This document shows, piece by piece, positions 8,266 to 17,592 of a stretch of DNA of 49,918 nucleotides. The notes under the pieces are model-generated. The model was not told where the DNA came from, ran no database searches, and worked only from the letters and a program-made list of their open reading frames with translations. The stretch lies in assembly GCF_010119385.1 (NCBI RefSeq), contig NZ_VFIE01000030.1:1-49918 (forward strand), written 5' to 3'. The stretch is from Nesterenkonia haasae. Its GTDB lineage: Bacteria > Actinomycetota > Actinomycetes > Actinomycetales > Micrococcaceae. How positions within the stretch are numbered: position 1 is the first letter of the stretch; every line of letters starts with the position of its first letter. A program made the translations under genes and the position numbers.

Positions 8266-9234
8266 TCAGGGTGTTGTGGGAGCGATCGGATCAGCCAAGG
8301 CGGCGGCAAGTTCTGCGGCGGTCGGTGGCTGCGCTCCGAAGCGGGAAGATGTAATAGCCGCCGCCTGCGCGGCAGTGTGCAGCACCTGGGCGACGTCGCG
8401 TTCCGAGATGCTGCGAAGCGCGTCACGGTGAGTCGAACCGAGCAGGCCCCGCTCACGCAGGCTGGACAGTGTGGCAGCCATGAACGAGTCTCCGGCGCCG
8501 ACGGTATCGGCGACGTCGATCGGGAAGGCACTCTGTTCAGCGAACCCTGAGCGGGCCAGCGCCATGGCCCCGGAGGCGCCGCGGGTTACCGTGACCAACG
8601 CCGGACCCAGCTCCAGCCAAGCACTCATGGTGTCTTCGAAACTACGTTCTGGATACAGCAGCTCCAGGTCATCGGTGGAGGCCTGGATGACGTCTGCCAG
8701 TGCCACGAACTCTTCGGTCTGCTCGCGTGCCAGGTCCCGATTCGGCACCAGAGTGGGCCGATAGTTGGGGTCATAAGAGATGGTGGAGGTTTCCCTCATT
8801 TGGCGCAGCACCGTCTTGACCACGGACGCTCCGGGTTCGATCATGGCCGCGAGCGAGCCGGTGTGCAGATGTTCCATGGTGCTGGTGGGCTTCATCAGTT
8901 TGCTGGTCAGCTCGTCAGCAGGAGGCAACGACCAGTCCAGAGAGAACTCGTAGCTGGCTTGGCCGGTCGGGTCCAGGGTGGCAATTGCGACCGATGTCGG
9001 GTGCTCGTCGGGGTCCAGTACTGAAGTGATGCCCTGAGCTCTCAGCGCCCGGGCAATCATACGGCCGTAGTCATCGTTACCGTGCCGACCTGCGAAGACC
9101 ACGTTGTGCTCCAGGCGAGCCAGTCCCACGGCAACATTGAACGGGCTGCCCCCCACGTGCGACTTTGGGGCAGACGTCTCTGATTCGACAACGTCTACCA
9201 AGCATTCGCCTATGACTGCCAGGTACTGATCCAC
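8266..9234 (-). CDS. PfkB-family carbohydrate kinase (fructokinase-like)
   Basis: Sugar kinase of 322 aa, cytosolic. The first PfkB signature is at about residue 29 (GGSPFNVAVGLARL), and the second contains DTVGAGDSFMA with the catalytic Asp of GAGD near residue 249. The overall pattern, a start of AVIGECLVDVV with GRHGNDDYGRM and SYEFSLDWS, fits fructokinases, but ribokinase-like enzymes cannot be excluded. It is not obviously linked to a sugar transporter in this window. It is transcribed in the same direction as moeZ/thi but separated by about 72 nt. Confidence 0.9.
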   Translation of the reverse strand: MDQYLAVIGECLVDVVESETSAPKSHVGGSPFNVAVGLARLEHNVVFAGRHGNDDYGRMIARALRAQGITSVLDPDEHPTSVAIATLDPTGQASYEFSLDWSLPPADELTSKLMKPTSTMEHLHTGSLAAMIEPGASVVKTVLRQMRETSTISYDPNYRPTLVPNRDLAREQTEEFVALADVIQASTDDLELLYPERSFEDTMSAWLELGPALVTVTRGASGAMALARSGFAEQSAFPIDVADTVGAGDSFMAATLSSLRERGLLGSTHRDALRSISERDVAQVLHTAAQAAAITSSRFGAQPPTAAELAAALADPIAPTTP

Positions 9235-9306
9235 CCCTCTAAGCTACCCCACAACCCCGCACTTGAGCAGGCCGGGGTTCCAGGTGAAGGTGGAAAGTTC
9301 CGCCGC

Positions 9307-10542
9307 TCAGCGCTGCTGCCAGAGGGCGTATCCCCCCAACAGGTTCTTCACCTGCGCATCGGGGAAACGCTGCCTAATCATGGCCAACGCCTGCCGGGAG
9401 CGGACTCCATGTTCGCAATAGACCACTGCCGGTGCCTCCTCCGTGGCGTCTTCCAAACCGGCCGGAGGCTCCTCCGAACGCCAGAGCTCCATCAGGGGGA
9501 CGTTCACGGCGGATTCAATGCTGCCAGCATTGTGCTCATGCGGTTCGCGGACATCGAGGATCAGCCCGACTTTGCCGGTGGCGGCGGCTTGCTGGAACTC
9601 TGCCGGGGAGAAGTCGTCATGCTGCTTCGGTTCACCGGTGAAGGGATTGAAGTCGAGGTCACCCGGCACAGCAGACTCCTCAGGGTCAGAGCTGCTGGCG
9701 GCGTCGTCGTGCGCGGCGGGGGCAGGCGTGGGCACCGGGCCAGGCTCGGGGACCCTGCCGCCATCCATGCTGGTGACCGGCTCGCGTTCCGGATCCGGTC
9801 GAAGCCGGAACTCCCCAAAATGAGAATTCAGGGCATCGTAGGTGATGACTCTGCCGATGAGCGGTTCGCCGATTTCAGCTAAGAATTTGATGGCTTCGGT
9901 GGCCATGAGGGATCCGACGACGCCTGGGAGCACACCGAGCACACCGGCCTCCGCACATGTGGGCACCTCACCTGGGTCGGGGGCTTCTGGGTACAGGTCC
10001 CGGTAGGTGGGGCCACGCTCGCCGGAAGGCAGGCGAGACCAGAAGAGGCTCACCTGCCCGGAATAGCGAAGGATGGACCCAGAGACCAATGGCTTATGAG
10101 CGATTTCGCAAGCGTCGGAAACCACGTAGCGGGCGGTGAAGTTATCTGAGCCGTCAATGACGATGTCTGCGGGTTCAATCAGCCGCAGCGCATTGGCTTC
10201 GGTGATCGCCTCCTGGTGTTCGGTGATCTTCACCTCTGGATGGAGCCCGCGCATCGTCGCCGCAGCCGAGGCTGTCTTGGGTTGGCCGATGGTGTCCTCA
10301 GAGTGGATCACTTGGCGGTGCAGATTGCTGCGGTCGACCACGTCATGGTCAATGATGTCGATGGAGCCCACTCCGGCCGCAGTGAGATAGGTAAGGATGG
10401 GCGCTCCCAGCCCCCCGGCGCCGATGACGACTGCCCTGGAGTTCATCAGCTTCGCCTGCGCGTCTATCCCGAATCCGGCCAGCGCAAAGTGCCGCTGAAA
10501 ACGTTCGGCCTGGCTGCGGTTGAACATGCTCAAGGTATTCAT
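9307..10542 (-). CDS. moeZ: Adenylyltransferase/sulfurtransferase (ThiF/MoeZ type, rhodanese fusion)
   Basis: E1-like enzyme of 411 aa that adenylates the C-terminal Gly of a ubiquitin-like carrier and passes sulfur to it. The N-terminal ThiF/MoeB domain has the nucleotide loop GAGGLGAP and the ATP residues in IIDHDVVDRSNLHRQV. The segment before VPTCAEAGVLGV reads TYRDLYPE, so the first zinc CxxC of MoeB is absent, as in actinobacterial MoeZ. A Pro/Ala-rich linker (about 260-300) joins a C-terminal rhodanese domain with ILDVREPHEHNAGS and the active-site loop CEHGVRS. The start at 10542 is supported by AGAAGGA about 6 nt upstream. It sits 88 nt downstream of thiG, so its main client here is probably ThiS. 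Confidence 0.92.
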   Translation of the reverse strand: MNTLSMFNRSQAERFQRHFALAGFGIDAQAKLMNSRAVVIGAGGLGAPILTYLTAAGVGSIDIIDHDVVDRSNLHRQVIHSEDTIGQPKTASAAATMRGLHPEVKITEHQEAITEANALRLIEPADIVIDGSDNFTARYVVSDACEIAHKPLVSGSILRYSGQVSLFWSRLPSGERGPTYRDLYPEAPDPGEVPTCAEAGVLGVLPGVVGSLMATEAIKFLAEIGEPLIGRVITYDALNSHFGEFRLRPDPEREPVTSMDGGRVPEPGPVPTPAPAAHDDAASSSDPEESAVPGDLDFNPFTGEPKQHDDFSPAEFQQAAATGKVGLILDVREPHEHNAGSIESAVNVPLMELWRSEEPPAGLEDATEEAPAVVYCEHGVRSRQALAMIRQRFPDAQVKNLLGGYALWQQR

Positions 10543-10630
10543 GGTGTTCCTTCTGATCAATCTTCAGGAGGTTGTTGGGATTTCAGGCTCTTATAGGATG
10601 CTGAACGCCCAACAGCTGACTGATAAAGCC

Positions 10631-11660
<1,030 letters not shown>

Positions 11661-11692
11661 GCTGCCAGCATACGCCGGACCGGGGGCACTTC

Positions 11693-12340
11693 TCAGGTCG
11701 CCGGAGGCTTGGACCCGACTCTGACCTGCAGGTGGCCGCCCCGTGCGGAGGCACTGTTCACCTCAGCGCAGTCGCGTTCGAGTGCTGTCCAGGGATGGGC
11801 GTTGATGTCTGAGCCGCCGAGCCTGCAGGCGAGCTGAGCCAACGGGCTGAAGACAGCTGCTGCGCCGTGAGGTTTCTGCATGTCCAGGATCCCTAGTCGC
11901 GCCCGGGGTGTGGTGAGATTCCACATGGACTGCCAGGCGCAGGGCCAGGCACCCATGAGGGACAACGAGTAGGTGGCGAGGGCAGCATCGGAGAGCGCCC
12001 GCCCACCGGCGCTGATGGTCCGCGCTGAGATATCTGCGGGTTCGAGGCCGGTGGCGTCGGCTTGGATGAGGATGACGTTGGTCCAGCCGTTGCGCTGGGC
12101 TCTGCGTCGAGCTTGGGCGAGCATAGTGGCGCTGCGGTCAATACCGATCACAGTTCCCGTGGATGTCACGCGTTCGCTGAGCCACGGAAAGTTCAACCCG
12201 GTGCCGCACCCGATGTCGAGGACCTGGTCACCTGACTGCAGATCCAGCAGACGGGCCAACCCACGCCGGCCGGCACCATAGACGGGGTGCTCAGCCGAGA
12301 GCAGATCGTACAGTGGAGCGATTCTGTTGTATTTCGCCAT
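11693..12340 (-). CDS. Class I SAM-dependent methyltransferase
   Basis: Cytosolic methyltransferase of 215 aa with motif I VLDIGCGTG (residues about 41-49) followed by GIDRSATMLAQARR and the motif II-like region VILIQADATGL. The N-terminus MAKYNRIAPLYDLLS resembles the UbiE/PmtA-like group that methylates lipids or quinones, but no substrate-defining motif is visible. It lies between a CDP-alcohol phosphatidyltransferase and thiS on the same strand. Together with the upstream VTT-domain and phosphatidyltransferase genes it may form a small lipid-modification unit. That is an inference from neighbours. Confidence 0.85.
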   Translation of the reverse strand: MAKYNRIAPLYDLLSAEHPVYGAGRRGLARLLDLQSGDQVLDIGCGTGLNFPWLSERVTSTGTVIGIDRSATMLAQARRRAQRNGWTNVILIQADATGLEPADISARTISAGGRALSDAALATYSLSLMGAWPCAWQSMWNLTTPRARLGILDMQKPHGAAAVFSPLAQLACRLGGSDINAHPWTALERDCAEVNSASARGGHLQVRVGSKPPAT

Positions 12341-12394
12341 GGTGGGCCCCTTCAGGATTTGTGGGGTTGAGCTGAGACGGCGGAGAATGCGTCA

Positions 12395-13015
12395 TCACAG
12401 CGCGCGATAGCCTGCGATGATTCGGTGAGAAGCGCTGATGGTGACCAACCCCGCCCACACCGTGGCAATATACGCCGCGGCGGCGGGGAAGAGCAGCCAG
12501 AGGCTGTGCACGACAACTGTTTCAAAGCCTTCGGCTAAGCCTCCGAGGAAAGAGAGCGACCTGCCGTCGTCGAGTTGTTTTCCCGTTCGCTCGGCCAGGG
12601 AAGAGAACGCCAAGAATGAGCCTCCGTTGATGTAGTAGGCGAAGAGCACCAGCAGAAACGGCAGCCAGGGGGCTCCAAAGGCGGCGGTCGCGCCGATAGC
12701 AACCCCGGTGACCGTGGCGCCGTAGACGACGAAATCCGCGCAGATGTCCCAGAATCCGCCCTGCCCGGAGTCTTGAGCGGAGCCTTCCGCGCGGCGTCGG
12801 GCCAGTGGTCCGTCGAGACCGTCGGCAAGCCGGCAGAGCAACCACAGGATGAGCGCAGGGGCCCATTGCTGGGTAGCGGCCATGACCGCGCTGGCCAGAC
12901 CGGCGGCGAGGTTCAACCCGGTCAGGCGGTTCGGGGTGACCCAGGGATAATCAATGCGACGGGTTATGGCGTCTAACGCAGGGGCGAGCGCTGAGCGTAG
13001 CCGAACATCAAACAT
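12395..13015 (-). CDS. CDP-alcohol phosphatidyltransferase family protein
   Basis: Membrane phospholipid-synthesis enzyme, 206 aa from MFDVRLRSALAP at 13015. GCAGGAGA lies 4-5 nt before this ATG, which makes it preferable to the ATG at 13063. The CDP-alcohol motif DGLDGPLAR with GGFWDICADF is complete. The spacer from AR to the motif Gly is 12 residues, as in phosphatidylcholine synthases. The head group is not predictable. The start overlaps the stop of the VTT-domain gene by 8 nt. A methyltransferase lies 54 nt downstream on the same strand. Confidence 0.86.
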   Translation of the reverse strand: MFDVRLRSALAPALDAITRRIDYPWVTPNRLTGLNLAAGLASAVMAATQQWAPALILWLLCRLADGLDGPLARRRAEGSAQDSGQGGFWDICADFVVYGATVTGVAIGATAAFGAPWLPFLLVLFAYYINGGSFLAFSSLAERTGKQLDDGRSLSFLGGLAEGFETVVVHSLWLLFPAAAAYIATVWAGLVTISASHRIIAGYRAL

Positions 13016-13721
13016 TGTCTCTCCTGCTTTGTCTTCTTTTCCGGACTGCGAATACTGCGGCACCTATGGTCAGGAGGCCAAGCACTGCCAGCGCAGCTTC
13101 GGCACGAAATCCGGGGTCAAACCCGTAGGCTCCCAGCGCGACGTAGCTGGCTGTGCCGGGGATGATTCCCAGTGCCGTGCCCGCCAGATAGGGCCACCAG
13201 CCGACTGAAGTCAGCCCTGCTGAGTAGTTGATCGCGGTGAACGGCAGCACCGGGATCAGGCGAGCCCCCGCCACTGCCGCGAAACCGTGCCCTCGGAGTA
13301 TGTCGTCGACTCGGGCGACCCGGGCACCGGTAAACCGCTCTACAGCCGCCCGGCCCAAGAAACGTCCGAGCCAGAAGGCGCTCGCCGCTCCGGCTACGGC
13401 CGCGATGTACACGATGAGCAGCCCTGGGCCGAACCCGAAGAGAACGCCGGCGGTAATGGAGAGCACATTTTTGGGCACCGGCGCCAAGGTGAGAGCGGCA
13501 TATCCAATGCAGAAACCGACCGGACCCCACCAGCCAATTTCTGCGATCATGCTCCGCAGCTGCTCCACCGAGGGGATAGGGAACGCCAGAGCCAATGCCG
13601 TGAAGATACCGATAACAATCATCAGCGCCACGGCTTTAGCGATCACAGGTTTGCGGGACTCCCGCGTCTTTTCCGCCTCTGAGTCCCCTGACCTGACGCT
13701 CGACTCCTCCGGGCCTTCCAC
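13008..13721 (-). CDS. TVP38/TMEM64 (VTT/DedA-like) membrane protein
   Basis: Polytopic membrane protein of 237 aa with a charged N-terminal tail and spans at about 28-47, 65-85, 88-120, 155-175, 185-205 and 210-225. The VTT signature is present: PVPKNVLSITAGVLFGFGPG, then AAGAASAFWLGR-like packing, and RLIPVLPFTAINYSAGLT with the conserved Arg and Pro. The family includes lipid scramblases and DedA transporters, consistent with its overlap with a phosphatidyltransferase gene. The exact activity is not predictable. It is first gene of the minus-strand run leading to thi, with a divergent gene at 13832. Confidence 0.88.
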   Translation of the reverse strand: MEGPEESSVRSGDSEAEKTRESRKPVIAKAVALMIVIGIFTALALAFPIPSVEQLRSMIAEIGWWGPVGFCIGYAALTLAPVPKNVLSITAGVLFGFGPGLLIVYIAAVAGAASAFWLGRFLGRAAVERFTGARVARVDDILRGHGFAAVAGARLIPVLPFTAINYSAGLTSVGWWPYLAGTALGIIPGTASYVALGAYGFDPGFRAEAALAVLGLLTIGAAVFAVRKRRQSRRDNV

Positions 13722-13831
13722 GTATTGAGCGTACTGGAACTGGGGGTTCGACTACGAGGCACCATGTGTGGCACGGATATGCTCTGAGGACTGCGCGATC
13801 TGCCGGAATCCCCGAAGGAGAGGTGCATCAA

Positions 13832-14506
13832 GTGACTCTGCCCACATTCATGGTGTTCGACGTCAACGAGACGTTATCCGACATGGGCCCCCTCGGGCGC
13901 GCTTTTGAGCGGCAAGGTGTGGCTGCCGTTGAAGCTGACCTCTGGTTCAAGGAGCTGCTCCGGGACGGTTTCGCGCTCACCGCTGCTGGAGAGAATCCGG
14001 ACTTTACAGAGCTTGCTGCAGACAGTCTCGACCGCAGATGTGAGAACTTCCTCGGGTCCGAGGGTGCGCAGAAGGCTCGGGAGGAGATTCTGCAGGTTTT
14101 CAGAAGTTTGACGTTGCACCCTGACGCTGCTGAAGGGATCCCGAGCCTGCGGCGGCTGACTCGCCTAGCGACGCTCAGCAACGGACCGGCTGCCGTTGCA
14201 GAGTCACTGCTGGGCCGCGCGGGACTCGCGGAGTGTTTCGACCACATCCTCTCCGTTCAAGACGCTCCGCGGTGGAAGCCTGCCCAAGAGGCATACGACT
14301 ACGCCGCCCGGATGGTTGAGCAGAACACGTCAGAGATGATGCTCGTCGCGTCGCATCCCTGGGATATCCACGGAGCGCACGCTGCGGGTATGCGCACTGC
14401 CTGGATCAATCGAGATGACGGCAGGTATCCCAGGTACTTTGCCTCGCCAGACATCATCGCTCAGGATTTCGAAGACCTGGCACACCAGTTGGGCGAAGAC
14501 ATCTAG
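13832..14506 (+). CDS. Haloacid dehalogenase type II-like HAD hydrolase
   Basis: Cytosolic HAD-fold protein of 224 aa. Motif I is MVFDVNETLSD with the Asp nucleophile, motif II is the TLSNGP segment, the motif III Lys is in RWKPAQEAYDYA, and motif IV is represented by MMLVASHPWDIHGA followed by GMRTAWINR. These are hallmarks of L-2-haloacid dehalogenases, which lack the second motif I Asp (here Asn-Glu). The GTG at 13832 was chosen because AAGGAGAGG ends 8 nt before it; the open frame runs upstream to 13766 without further homology. Whether it acts on halogenated acids is not provable from sequence. Confidence 0.88.
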   Translation: MTLPTFMVFDVNETLSDMGPLGRAFERQGVAAVEADLWFKELLRDGFALTAAGENPDFTELAADSLDRRCENFLGSEGAQKAREEILQVFRSLTLHPDAAEGIPSLRRLTRLATLSNGPAAVAESLLGRAGLAECFDHILSVQDAPRWKPAQEAYDYAARMVEQNTSEMMLVASHPWDIHGAHAAGMRTAWINRDDGRYPRYFASPDIIAQDFEDLAHQLGEDI

Positions 14507-14678
14507 AACAAGCGGAGTCAGGATCCGCCATGGAGGACCCAGGCTGCCGCTGCCTCAGATGAGACTGCCGGTGCGCTCACCGCAGAGCGCCTGATAGCCC
14601 CCGGCTAGGGTCTGACCTGCGGTGTCTCTGAGACGGCAGCCGAACACGCGCAGAAGCCAATCATGGTTTAGTGGACTC
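14507..14678. other. Intergenic region upstream of the type III PKS operon
   Basis: Noncoding stretch of 172 nt. Near its left end GCGGA and TCCGC form a 5-bp inverted repeat with a 7-nt loop, directly after the HAD stop, without a T-run. The promoter of the polyketide synthase operon must lie here, but I see no clear -35/-10 pair. Confidence 0.4.
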
Positions 14679-15767
14679 ATGCCCACGCGCATCGCATCCA
14701 TCGGCACCTCAGTCCCGAAGACGGCCGCCTCTCAGGACTATCTGCGCGACTTCTTCGCAGAGCAACCCGGCCGGGACCGGCTTGCTCGCCGCTACATTTC
14801 CGCCGCGTTCGACGCCGCGGGGATCCGCAACAGGCACACCGCCCTCGCTGGCCTAGGCGGCACACCCGACGGCGTGTTCATCGCCGAGGACAGCACTCTG
14901 CTGAAACCCACCACAGGCACTCGAAACTCGCTCTACCGCGCCGTCGCGCCCCAATTGGCGGCGCAGGCGGCACACTCAGCCGTCGTGGAGGCTGATATCG
15001 CAGCGGAGCAGATCACCCACCTGATCACCGTGTCCTGCACCGGGTTCTTCGCCCCAGGGATCGACTACCACCTGATCCGCGACCTTGGCCTGTCTGCCAC
15101 AGTGGAGCGCAGCCACTTAGGATTCATCGGCTGCGCAGCTGCCCTTCCGGCGCTTCGGCTCGCCACCCAGATCACCGAGGCCCGGCCCCAGGCCGTCGTG
15201 CTGGTGGTCTGCGTGGAACTGTGCTCAATCCACGTTCGGGAGAGCTCCGACCCGGAGCAGATTGTCGCCTCCTCCGTATTCGCTGACGGGGCAGCAGCCG
15301 CAGTAGTCACAGCCAAGGAACACACCGGCCGTCCCGGTGGAATCCGGCTGGACCGTTTTGCCTCCGCCCTGACTGATGAAGGTGAATCAGACATGGTCTG
15401 GACGATCGGCGATCACGGATTCGAAATGAGACTCTCTGCCGAAGTTCCGCGCATTATCGGACGTGAAATTCGGCACGCCGTCGACACGTTCCTGGGCGGA
15501 AACCAACCACCTGACACCTGGGCCGTGCACCCTGGCGGACGCAGTGTGCTGGACCGGGTGGAGAAGGGGTTGGACCTGCCAGCAGAGGCGCTCGCCGCCT
15601 CGCGGTCGGTCCTGCGCGATTACGGCAATATGTCCAGCGCCACGATCCTGTTCATCCTGCGTCAGATGATGGCTGACCCTGCTGTCTCAGGGAGCATCGC
15701 TGCATTGGCGTTCGGTCCCGGCCTGACGGTGGAATCCGCCCTGCTGCACAAGATCCCCTCCATCTGA
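14679..15767 (+). CDS. Type III polyketide synthase (alkylresorcinol/alkylpyrone synthase-like)
   Basis: Homodimeric chalcone-synthase-fold enzyme of 362 aa. From MPTRIASIGTSVP at 14679 the catalytic triad is Cys120 (TVSCTGFFAPG), His284 (WAVHPGGRSVLD) and Asn317 (DYGNMSSAT). The gatekeeper region FIGCAAALPALR is intact. It extends an acyl-CoA starter with malonyl-CoA and cyclises the chain to a resorcinol or pyrone. An in-frame ATG 19 codons upstream adds an Arg/Ser-rich stretch that is unlikely to be translated. A methyltransferase (8 nt gap) and flavin monooxygenase follow in an operon like Streptomyces srsA-srsB-srsC for methylated phenolic lipids and quinones. Chain length and cyclisation mode cannot be read from sequence. 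Confidence 0.93.
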   Translation: MPTRIASIGTSVPKTAASQDYLRDFFAEQPGRDRLARRYISAAFDAAGIRNRHTALAGLGGTPDGVFIAEDSTLLKPTTGTRNSLYRAVAPQLAAQAAHSAVVEADIAAEQITHLITVSCTGFFAPGIDYHLIRDLGLSATVERSHLGFIGCAAALPALRLATQITEARPQAVVLVVCVELCSIHVRESSDPEQIVASSVFADGAAAAVVTAKEHTGRPGGIRLDRFASALTDEGESDMVWTIGDHGFEMRLSAEVPRIIGREIRHAVDTFLGGNQPPDTWAVHPGGRSVLDRVEKGLDLPAEALAASRSVLRDYGNMSSATILFILRQMMADPAVSGSIAALAFGPGLTVESALLHKIPSI

Positions 15768-15775
15768 GGCACATC

Positions 15776-16468
15776 ATGGACTTGTCGAAGCGCGATGAGC
15801 ACCTGCGTGAACTTATGGACGACCCCGACTGCGACCCGCAGCGTCTCCACGCGACCCTGCGGCGATTCGGCCTGGTCAACAAGATGGTCTCCGGATGGGG
15901 CACCATTTACCGCATCCGGCTCAAGGAGCTCCTGATTGGTCTTGGGCGTCCAGCGCGGGTGCTGGACTTGGGTTCCGGCGGTGGGGACGTCATAGCGCAC
16001 CTGGCAGCACTCACCCGCCGCGACGGGCTGCAGGTGGAGTGGACTGGCGCGGACCCGGACCCAAGAGCGCACGACGTCGCCTCACGCACCCACGTGCCCG
16101 GCAGCACTTTTCTGTGTGCTGACGCCGACGAACTCCTCGCTCAGGGACAGGCCTTCGACCTGGTGATCTCCAATCATGTGCTGCACCATCTGGAGCCCGA
16201 GGAGCTGACCAGATTCACCGAGGCCTCCCGACAGCTGGCCACGACGGCCGTGCTGCACAATGACATCCGGCGCAGCCGGCTCGCCTACTCCCTCTACAAT
16301 GTGGGAATCGCCCCTCTGGCAGCGGGTACGTTCCTCCGGGTGGACGGGTTACGTTCCATCCGGCGCAGCTACCAAGTCGCAGAACTCAGCGCGGCCCTGG
16401 GAGATGACTGGACCGTCAGCGCACCCGCGGCCTTCCGGCTCCTCGCCCAGGGTCCAGGCCGTGCCTGA
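15776..16468 (+). CDS. SAM-dependent methyltransferase of the type III PKS operon
   Basis: Class I methyltransferase of 230 aa with motif I VLDLGSGGGD (about residue 62), the acidic loop TGADPDPRAHD, and motif post-II LVISNHVLHHLEPEEL near residue 126. The later NDIRRSRLAYSLYNV segment is seen in methyltransferases that travel with type III PKS genes. In the srs paradigm the methyltransferase O- or C-methylates the alkylresorcinol; SrsB itself is a membrane ICMT-like enzyme, so this gene would be a non-homologous replacement. It follows the synthase by 8 nt and overlaps the monooxygenase start. Confidence 0.9.
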   Translation: MDLSKRDEHLRELMDDPDCDPQRLHATLRRFGLVNKMVSGWGTIYRIRLKELLIGLGRPARVLDLGSGGGDVIAHLAALTRRDGLQVEWTGADPDPRAHDVASRTHVPGSTFLCADADELLAQGQAFDLVISNHVLHHLEPEELTRFTEASRQLATTAVLHNDIRRSRLAYSLYNVGIAPLAAGTFLRVDGLRSIRRSYQVAELSAALGDDWTVSAPAAFRLLAQGPGRA

Positions 16469-17573
16469 AGTCATCGTGATCGGAGCCGGGCCCGTGGGGC
16501 TGCTGCTCTCTGCTGAACTGAATCGCCGCGGTATCGGCGTCGCACTGATTGAATCCCGCGAGCAGGCAGGTCCCGGAAGCCGGGCCATCGGCATTCACCC
16601 TCCAACCCTGGCTGCGCTGGAAGGCTCTGGGGTCACAGACCGCCTCCTCCAAGGCGCTGTGCGTGTCAGTCGCGGGGAGGCCAGGTCCCAGGGCCAGCTG
16701 CTCGGTGCGGTGCGGTTCGACCAGCTGCCCACACGGTTCCCGTTCGTCGCGACCCTTCCGCAGGAAGCCACCGAGCAGATCCTCGCCGCAGAGGCACCAG
16801 GGGTGCAGCGCGGAGTGACGGTTACTGCAATCACGCAGAGCGAGCAGCAGGTGACCCTGCAGACGTCAGAGGGTGAGCGACGTGCTCCCATTGTGGTTCT
16901 CGCTGGGGGTTCCCGCTCCCGGGCCCTGGTGTATACGAATTCCGCCGCCCAGAGCTATCCGGACCGGTACCTGATGGTGGATACCCATGTGGCTGCGGCG
17001 GAGGACAGCAGCACGGCTGTGATTCACCTGGATGAAGGTGGTGTGTTGGAATCGTTCCCGCTCCCCGGCGGCCGCAGGAGGTTCGTGGCGTGGGACGCAC
17101 CCCACGCCGACCAGGATCCCACAGCGCAACAATCTCGTATGGAACGAACTTTGGCAGTTCGCGACCATCGGCTGGAAGGCACCACACGAGGCTTCGGCGT
17201 ACGCCGATATGTAGCCCCCAGCCTGCGCAACGGGCGGGTGTTCGTCATTGGTGATGCCGCCCATGAAGTCAGTCCCATCGGGGGGCAGGGCATGAACCTG
17301 GGGCTGCTCGATGCCGCGAGCCTGGCCCCACTGCTGACCGATTGGGTGCGCTCGGGTCACGCCCCTGAGGCCGAGCTGCGCCGGTGGGAGCGAGCACGAG
17401 TGGGCTCTGCCCGTAGAGCCGCCGCAATGGCCGGACTGAACACACGGCTGGGACGCCCCGCACCGCGAGCGCTCAGCGCACTGCGCAGCAACGTGGTGCA
17501 GCTGATGCTCGGTCCAGGCGCCGGCCGGCTGATGACACGCGCCTATGCCATGGGTTTCGACCACCACGCCTAA
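16461..17573 (+). CDS. FAD-dependent monooxygenase of the type III PKS operon
   Basis: Flavoprotein aromatic hydroxylase of 370 aa. The dinucleotide fold begins at residue 3 (VIVIGAGPVGLLLSAELNRR), and the second FAD motif is FVIGDAAHEVSPIGGQGMN near residue 265. The GTG at 16461 was chosen because it immediately precedes the Rossmann strand and overlaps the methyltransferase stop by 8 nt; the open frame upstream lies inside that gene. The likely role is ring hydroxylation of the resorcinol to a hydroquinone/quinone, as for SrsC. The prenyltransferase gene is convergent, 19 nt away. Confidence 0.9.
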   Translation: MPEVIVIGAGPVGLLLSAELNRRGIGVALIESREQAGPGSRAIGIHPPTLAALEGSGVTDRLLQGAVRVSRGEARSQGQLLGAVRFDQLPTRFPFVATLPQEATEQILAAEAPGVQRGVTVTAITQSEQQVTLQTSEGERRAPIVVLAGGSRSRALVYTNSAAQSYPDRYLMVDTHVAAAEDSSTAVIHLDEGGVLESFPLPGGRRRFVAWDAPHADQDPTAQQSRMERTLAVRDHRLEGTTRGFGVRRYVAPSLRNGRVFVIGDAAHEVSPIGGQGMNLGLLDAASLAPLLTDWVRSGHAPEAELRRWERARVGSARRAAAMAGLNTRLGRPAPRALSALRSNVVQLMLGPGAGRLMTRAYAMGFDHHA

Positions 17574-17592
17574 CCGTTAGGCCAGCGGCAAC

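Noticed and set aside
16260-16460. Upstream extension of the flavin monooxygenase
   Set aside because: Lies within the methyltransferase gene in another frame; the Rossmann strand begins directly after the GTG at 16461.
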